Assembly (NCBI RefSeq): GCF_015529805.1
Contig: NZ_CP064654.1
Location: 1,488,001-1,552,000, forward strand
DNA: 64,000 bases
Source: Qipengyuania soli
Lineage (GTDB): Bacteria; Pseudomonadota; Alphaproteobacteria; Sphingomonadales; Sphingomonadaceae
Direction of reading: 5' to 3'
The translations under genes were made by a program, and so were the position numbers. The notes below the pieces were generated by a model. It was not told the DNA's origin and did not search any database. It worked only from the letters and a program-made list of their open reading frames with translations. Shown one piece after another: positions 59,857 to 64,000 of this stretch; the first letter of the stretch is position 1, and every line of letters starts with the position of its first letter.

Positions 59857-61191
59857 ATGGCTTATCCGAAACTGACCAAGCAGCCGGGTGCACTCGAAAC
59901 CGCCGCAGCGATCCGCAATGGATCCATGTCGCCTATCGAAGCGGTCGAAGCGGCGATCGCGCGCATCGAACATCACGATGCGCATATCAATGCGGTCGCG
60001 GTCACCGATTTCGATCGCGCGCGTGATGCGGCCAAGGCGCTTGGCAAGCGCCAGCCTAGCGCGGACGAACCGCTGTTCGGTGTGCCCATGACCGTCAAGG
60101 AGAGCTTCAATGTCGCGGGTTTGCCGACGACATTCGGTCACGAGCAGTATGCCGATAATATCGTAGACAAGGATGCGGAGGTCGTCCGCCTGCTGAAGGG
60201 CGCCGGTGCGATCATCCTTGGCAAGACCAACGTTCCCCCAGACCTCGCCGACCTGCAGAGCAACAACCCCGTCTACGGCCGCACCAACAATCCGCACGAT
60301 CATGACCGGGTGGCTGGCGGATCGAGCGGCGGTTCGGCGGCAGCGGTCGCTAGCGGAATGGTGCCATGCGAATACGGCAGCGATATCGGCAGCTCGATCC
60401 GCAACCCGGCGCATTTCAATGGCATCTATGGCCACAAGACCAGTTTCGGCCTCGTCAGCAGGCGGGGTCATACGCATCCGGCGGCCGGCGGCCTCGACGT
60501 GCACGAGGGCCCGCTTTCGGTCGTCGGTCCCCTTGCCCGTTCGGCCGAAGACCTCACCGCCCTGCTCGAGATCACCACTGCGCGACCGCTCGTGCGGCGA
60601 GAGAAGTCTTTGTCGGAGTGCCGCTTCCTTGCCGTGCTCGAGCATCCGGTCAGCGAAGTTGACGCTTCCGTGCGGGTGCCCATCGAGGAAGCTCTGGCAG
60701 AACTGGAAAAGGCCGGGGCCACGATCGACCGCACCAGCGCGCTGCTTCCCGATCTGGCCGAGTTGCATGCTGATTACCTGCGCCTGCTCAACGTCGCCAT
60801 GGCACGCGGTCGTCCGGCACCCGGCGGCAAGGAGATGTCGCTGGTCGACTATTACCTCCTGCTCGACCGGCAGGCTCGCTGCGAATACGCGTGGGGCGAC
60901 CTTTTCGCCGAGTACGATTTCGTCCTCGCGCCGCCGCTGCCCTTCCTTGCCTACAAGCACGACGCTACACCGATCAACCAGCGCCGCATCACGATCAACG
61001 GCAAGGATTCCGCCTTTGCCGACGCGCTGGCCTGGGCAGGCATCGCCACCTATCCCAACCTTCCTTCCACCGTCGTCCCGGTCGGGGCGACCGACGGCTT
61101 GCCGTGCGGCATGCAGGTCATGGGGCCGCGTTGGTCCGACCTCGATTGCATCGCCACCGCGGGTGCCATCGGGAAGCTGTTGCACGGCTGA
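59857..61191 (+). CDS. Amidase family hydrolase
   Basis: 444 residues, GAGGGAGAGACG before ATG 59857. Amidase-signature family with Ser-cisSer-Lys triad: Lys in VPMTVKESFNVAGLPT, GGSSGGSAAAVASGMVPCE, and DIGSSIRNPAHFNG with the nucleophilic Ser region. C-terminus: LPSTVVPVGATDGLPCGMQVMGPRWSD. Hydrolyses a carboxamide; substrate not determinable, and GatA is less likely in a lone context. Confidence 0.9.
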   Translation: MAYPKLTKQPGALETAAAIRNGSMSPIEAVEAAIARIEHHDAHINAVAVTDFDRARDAAKALGKRQPSADEPLFGVPMTVKESFNVAGLPTTFGHEQYADNIVDKDAEVVRLLKGAGAIILGKTNVPPDLADLQSNNPVYGRTNNPHDHDRVAGGSSGGSAAAVASGMVPCEYGSDIGSSIRNPAHFNGIYGHKTSFGLVSRRGHTHPAAGGLDVHEGPLSVVGPLARSAEDLTALLEITTARPLVRREKSLSECRFLAVLEHPVSEVDASVRVPIEEALAELEKAGATIDRTSALLPDLAELHADYLRLLNVAMARGRPAPGGKEMSLVDYYLLLDRQARCEYAWGDLFAEYDFVLAPPLPFLAYKHDATPINQRRITINGKDSAFADALAWAGIATYPNLPSTVVPVGATDGLPCGMQVMGPRWSDLDCIATAGAIGKLLHG

Positions 61192-61247
61192 GCCTGCTCG
61201 GCCAAAGCAGACCGCCTTCGGGGGTCAATGAAAAGGACGGGGACTGC

Positions 61248-61946
61248 ATGGCGCAACAGCGCATGATGCTCAAATTCGCAAAGTGGCACATCTGGCTTGG
61301 CTGGCTGGTCGGCGTGCCCGTCCTGATGTGGACGGTCACGGGTCTCGTCATGGTCGCCAAGCCGATCGAGGAAGTGCGCGGCAACCATCTTCGCAAGGAA
61401 GCCGCCCCGGCCGCGTTGCCTGCAGACACCCGCATCGCAATATCGCTGCCTTCGGGAAGCACCAAACCGGTCAGTTCGGTGACGACACGCGTCGAGCGCG
61501 GCGAGACGATCACCCGGATCGCCTACCTCGACGGAACAAGCGACCGCTTCGCCGCAGACGGACGCCGGATGGGTCCGGTTTCCGAGGTCGAGGCGCGCCT
61601 GCTTGTCGCGCAGGAGATCGTTGGCGGCGACAAGGTTACCGGCACCAGCAGGTTTGCGGCCGATGACGTGCCGCTCGATTTCCGGCGTCCCCTACCCGTC
61701 TGGCAGGTCCGGCTCGCTGATGGCACCCATGTCTATGTCGGGACGGAAACCGGCGAGATCGAGGCGGTCCGCACGCGCTGGTGGCGAACGTTCGATTTCG
61801 TTTGGGGCCTTCACATCATGGACCTGCAGACGCGCGAGGATACGCACCACCCGATCCTGATCCTCTTCGCAGTCCCGTCCGTTCTCGGCGCCCTGCTCGG
61901 CTGCATCCTGATGTTCCGCCGCCGCAAGGCGCGCGTCGCGGCATGA
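61248..61946 (+). CDS. PepSY domain membrane protein
   Basis: 232 residues from ATG 61248. N-terminal helix WHIWLGWLVGVPVLMWTVTGLVMV, periplasmic PepSY-like region with AAPAALPADTRIAI and PLPVWQVRLADGTHVYVGTETGEIEAVR, then LGLHIMDLQ-like WGLHIMDLQTREDTHHPILILFAVPSVLGALLGCILMF as second membrane segment. Similar to the PepSY-TM proteins tied to iron reduction, but shorter. ATGA overlap with the channel gene downstream. Confidence 0.82.
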   Translation: MAQQRMMLKFAKWHIWLGWLVGVPVLMWTVTGLVMVAKPIEEVRGNHLRKEAAPAALPADTRIAISLPSGSTKPVSSVTTRVERGETITRIAYLDGTSDRFAADGRRMGPVSEVEARLLVAQEIVGGDKVTGTSRFAADDVPLDFRRPLPVWQVRLADGTHVYVGTETGEIEAVRTRWWRTFDFVWGLHIMDLQTREDTHHPILILFAVPSVLGALLGCILMFRRRKARVAA

Positions 61947-62563
61947 ACAGCGAGGTCCTGACCCCGGTCCTCGACTGGCTCGACCTCGCAGGCGTGGCGA
62001 TTTTTGCCTTGACCGGTGCCCTCGTTGCGGCGCGCGAGAAGCAGACCATGGTCACGCTGTCGTTCTTCGCGCTGGTGACCGGCGTTGGCGGAGGAACGAT
62101 CCGTGACCTCCTCATAGGGGCGCCGGTATTCTGGATCCACGACGCCTGGGTGGCCGCAATCTGTCTCGGGGTCGCGCTCTTTGCCTGGTTCACACCAACG
62201 CGCTGGTGGGAAGGAACATTTCTCTCGATCGCGGATGGCCTCGGGCTGGCTGCGTATGCGGTGCTCGGCACGGCAAAGGCGCTGGAATACGGCGTGCCTC
62301 ATATCCCCGCGCTGTTGATGGGGATCATCACAGGCTGCGCCGGCGGGATCATCCGCGACGTTATCGCGGGTCGCCCGTCAATCCTGATGAAGCCGGAACT
62401 CTATGTTACAGCGGCCGCACTATCCGCGAGCGTCACCGTGCTTGGCGAAACGATCGGGATACCGCGAGAACTGACATGGGTGCTGGCGACGGGCGCAGGT
62501 TTCGGCCTGCGCCTCGCCGCAATCAGGTGGAAGCTCGCGCTCCCGGCCTACGGCAGGGACTAG
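61943..62563 (+). CDS. Trimeric intracellular cation channel family protein (UPF0126/YicG-like)
   Basis: 206 residues from ATG 61943. Two repeated glycine-rich halves: LDLAGVAIFALTGALVAAREK with GVGGGTIRDLLIG, and LGLAAYAVLGTAKALEYG with GCAGGIIRDVIAGRPSILMKPELY. This repeat is the hallmark of bacterial TRIC/UPF0126 proteins, potassium-permeable channels. Seven helices predicted. Coupled to the PepSY gene. Confidence 0.9.
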   Translation: MNSEVLTPVLDWLDLAGVAIFALTGALVAAREKQTMVTLSFFALVTGVGGGTIRDLLIGAPVFWIHDAWVAAICLGVALFAWFTPTRWWEGTFLSIADGLGLAAYAVLGTAKALEYGVPHIPALLMGIITGCAGGIIRDVIAGRPSILMKPELYVTAAALSASVTVLGETIGIPRELTWVLATGAGFGLRLAAIRWKLALPAYGRD

Positions 62564-63354
62564 GCGCCCTTGCCCTGATAGCCGGTGCCGAACTCGATGT
62601 CGGCATCGACCGGGGCCCCAGCCGAGGGACCTCCGGGATAGGTGGCATCCGCCCCACCCTGTGCATCCGTGCGCGCTCGTGCGGCGGCATAGTAATCATC
62701 GCCGTACTGGCTATCGTCACGAGCCTGGTCGCCACGGTCCTCGTCGTCGCGTTCTTCCCAGGACTGGTCGCCCCGATCGTCGTCGTTGCTGCCCTGGTAG
62801 TTGCGATCCTCGCGACCGCGACCATAGTCGATCGCTTCGATCCGGCCGTCCTGGCCGATCGAGCAGGTCCATCCATCGCGATTGTAGAGAGTGCCGGTCA
62901 CTTCCCACCCGCGCGCGTTGCGATTCACCGTATCGACAGTCTCGATGCGGGCATTGCGTTCGACCTCGTCGACGCAGGTGTTGATCGCGCGATCGATACC
63001 GCGCGTGTCGTCGTAGCCCGAATTCCAGTCGCCACGGCGCTGATCGGGATAGGGACGCGGATAGTCGCGGTCGCGATAGCGGCGGTCCTGCGAATTCTTG
63101 GCTGCACTGGCGATCGCGGCGATCCCGCCAAGGATCAGCACGCCGGCAAGGATGTCGCCACCATCGACGCGATTGCGACGATAGCGGTACCAGTGGTTGT
63201 GAACGACGTCCTCACCCGGGGCCCAAGCCATCGGAGCGTCTACCGACACGGCCGGGACCGGTGCCGGAAGATCGGCGGCGAGAACGGGAGTTGCGGTGAG
63301 CGAGAGAGCGGCAAGGATTGCCGGTGCGGCGGAAAGCTTGAAGACCTTGGTCAT
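62560..63354 (-). CDS. Envelope protein with glycine helix and Arg/Tyr/Asp-rich tail
   Basis: 264 residues. Signal peptide MTKVFKLSAAPAILAALSLTATPVLA, then DGGDILAGVLILGGIAAIASAAKN (glycine-rich helix), an Arg/Tyr/Asp region (RRYRDRDYPRPYPDQRRG), a small folded domain AINTCVDEVERNARIETVDTVNRNARGWEVTGTLYNRDGWTCSIGQDGRIEAIDY with two cysteines, and a low-complexity acidic tail. It shares its architecture with the next gene. Function unknown; overlaps the channel gene stop by 4 nt. Confidence 0.75.
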   Translation of the reverse strand: MTKVFKLSAAPAILAALSLTATPVLAADLPAPVPAVSVDAPMAWAPGEDVVHNHWYRYRRNRVDGGDILAGVLILGGIAAIASAAKNSQDRRYRDRDYPRPYPDQRRGDWNSGYDDTRGIDRAINTCVDEVERNARIETVDTVNRNARGWEVTGTLYNRDGWTCSIGQDGRIEAIDYGRGREDRNYQGSNDDDRGDQSWEERDDEDRGDQARDDSQYGDDYYAAARARTDAQGGADATYPGGPSAGAPVDADIEFGTGYQGKGA

Positions 63355-63410
63355 GGCCCGATTACCCCAGAGTGCCCGCCCCCACCAAGACGCGCGGCTG
63401 ATACGATGGC

Positions 63411-63451
63411 AAAAAAATAGGCGGTCCAGGCTGCATGGAGCCTGAACCGCC
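63411..63451 (-). terminator. Intrinsic terminator of the right-edge gene
   Basis: Stem GGCGGTCCAGGCT (63420-63432) with AGCCTGAACCGCC (63439-63451), one non-canonical position, loop of 6 nt. On the minus strand it is followed by a run of seven T (63411-63417 A on plus). A textbook terminator for the gene at 63479. Confidence 0.92.
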
Positions 63452-63478
63452 CGTGGTGGTCATTGCACGGTTCGTCGC

Positions 63479-64000
63479 TTAGCCGAGACCGCGAATTCCC
63501 TTGAAATCGACGTCGGTCACGCGACCACGCTCGATGTAGCAGGTGAACTTGCCGCTATCGCGGTCGTTCCAGCGGTTGTAGCGGTTGTAGTTGTCGCGAT
63601 AGCCGTAACGGTCATAGCGTCCGCCGCGATAATTGCCGTCGACCATGATGCGACCCTTTACGCGCCAGCCGTAGCGGGTGTCCTTGACGTCGCTGATGTC
63701 GGTGACCTGGGCGTAGTTGTAGCCGTAGCGACGGGCATCCTGGCGAGCCGCATTGACGCAACGTTCCACGGCAGCACGCGGATTGCCGCGGCTCGACCAG
63801 CGGTCACCGCGATAGTCGCGGTCGTTGTAACGATAGTCGCGGTCGCCATAACGATAGTCGTCATAGCCGTAGCCACGGTTCTTGCTGGCGGCACTGGCAA
63901 CAGCGGCGATGCCGCCGATGATCACGGCCCCGGCGATCACGTCACCGACGGAAATCCCGTCATTGTCGCGGTGGCCGGCGTAGGCAGGCGTAGCACCCGC
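63479..64000 (-). CDS. Envelope protein with glycine helix, paralogue, 5' end beyond window
   Basis: At least 173 residues visible; the frame stays open to the right edge. ISVGDVIAGAVIIGGIAAVASAASK matches the glycine helix of the gene at 62560, followed by an Arg/Tyr/Asp repeat region (YRYGDRDYRYNDRDYRGDR), then AAVERCVNAARQDARRYGYNYAQVTDISDVKDTRYGWRVKGRIMVDG and FTCYIERGRVTDVDFKGIRGLG. The last domain parallels the Cys-containing domain of the neighbour. A tandem duplication of an uncharacterised envelope protein. Confidence 0.75.
   Translation of the reverse strand, partial: AGATPAYAGHRDNDGISVGDVIAGAVIIGGIAAVASAASKNRGYGYDDYRYGDRDYRYNDRDYRGDRWSSRGNPRAAVERCVNAARQDARRYGYNYAQVTDISDVKDTRYGWRVKGRIMVDGNYRGGRYDRYGYRDNYNRYNRWNDRDSGKFTCYIERGRVTDVDFKGIRGLG

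Overview
The window is chromosomal DNA of a GC-rich alphaproteobacterium. Several things point to the Erythrobacteraceae/Sphingomonadales: a CckA hybrid kinase, alphaproteobacterial LexA boxes of the form GTTC-N7-GTTC upstream of recA and uvrA, TonB-dependent vitamin uptake, an mdh-sucD-sucA-sucB-lpdA cluster, and many small Sphingomonadales-type envelope proteins. This assignment comes from protein and motif recognition only; no database search was possible.

Layout. 1-2.7 kb: UDP-sugar genes (UDP-glucuronate 4-epimerase, cut by the window edge, and ugd) and a glutathione S-transferase. 2.9-4.0 kb: recA with its SOS operator. 4.1-7.2 kb: two tandem secreted DUF4139 paralogues. 7.2-13.6 kb: cckA, a DUF2062 protein, smpB, an inserted amidohydrolase, and dapA. 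13.7-17.4 kb: a soluble lytic transglycosylase, greB, an IalB-like protein and an outer-membrane barrel. 17.7-20.3 kb: rlmN, a frameshifted methyltransferase and a MOSC protein. 20.4-26.6 kb: a glycine-zipper protein, an SDR/cytochrome b/molybdopterin oxidoreductase operon, a DUF1801 protein, cfa, a DUF2147-like protein and argG. 26.6-27.6 kb: nearly 1 kb without a convincing gene, GGA-rich and full of UUCG hairpins, a candidate long structured RNA. 27.6-28.4 kb: an RlpA-like protein and a membrane-anchored L7/L12-C-domain protein.

28.4-31.0 kb is the accessory spot. It holds a frameshifted phage-type HTH gene, then an AT-richer two-gene cassette with overlapping reading frames: a TGT-like/DUF6610-like protein and a four-helix membrane protein. 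A small zinc-ribbon gene follows, coupled by ATGA to the uvrA stop. This cassette is the best candidate for an undescribed (possibly defence-type) system. 31.0-41.0 kb: uvrA, an M13 metallopeptidase, a GGDEF protein, thpR and an M3 metallopeptidase. 41.1-45.7 kb: a cobalamin-riboswitch-controlled btuB-F-C-D operon in which every junction is a 4-nt overlap. 45.8-49.5 kb: a SleB-like hydrolase, a small hypothetical protein and a GGDEF-EAL protein. 49.7-57.2 kb: the TCA-cycle operon, which lacks sucC. 57.2-64 kb: a SEDS-like small membrane protein, an M49-like zinc peptidase, an amidase, a PepSY protein, a TRIC/UPF0126 channel and two related glycine-zipper envelope proteins, the last cut by the right edge.

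Most of the window is ordinary core genome. The signals that deserve attention are the 29.4-31.0 kb cassette, the hairpin-rich region at 26.76-27.32 kb, a 30-nt repeat shared by two distant loci, two single-event frameshifts, and TonB-receptor-like motifs inside proteins that are not receptors.
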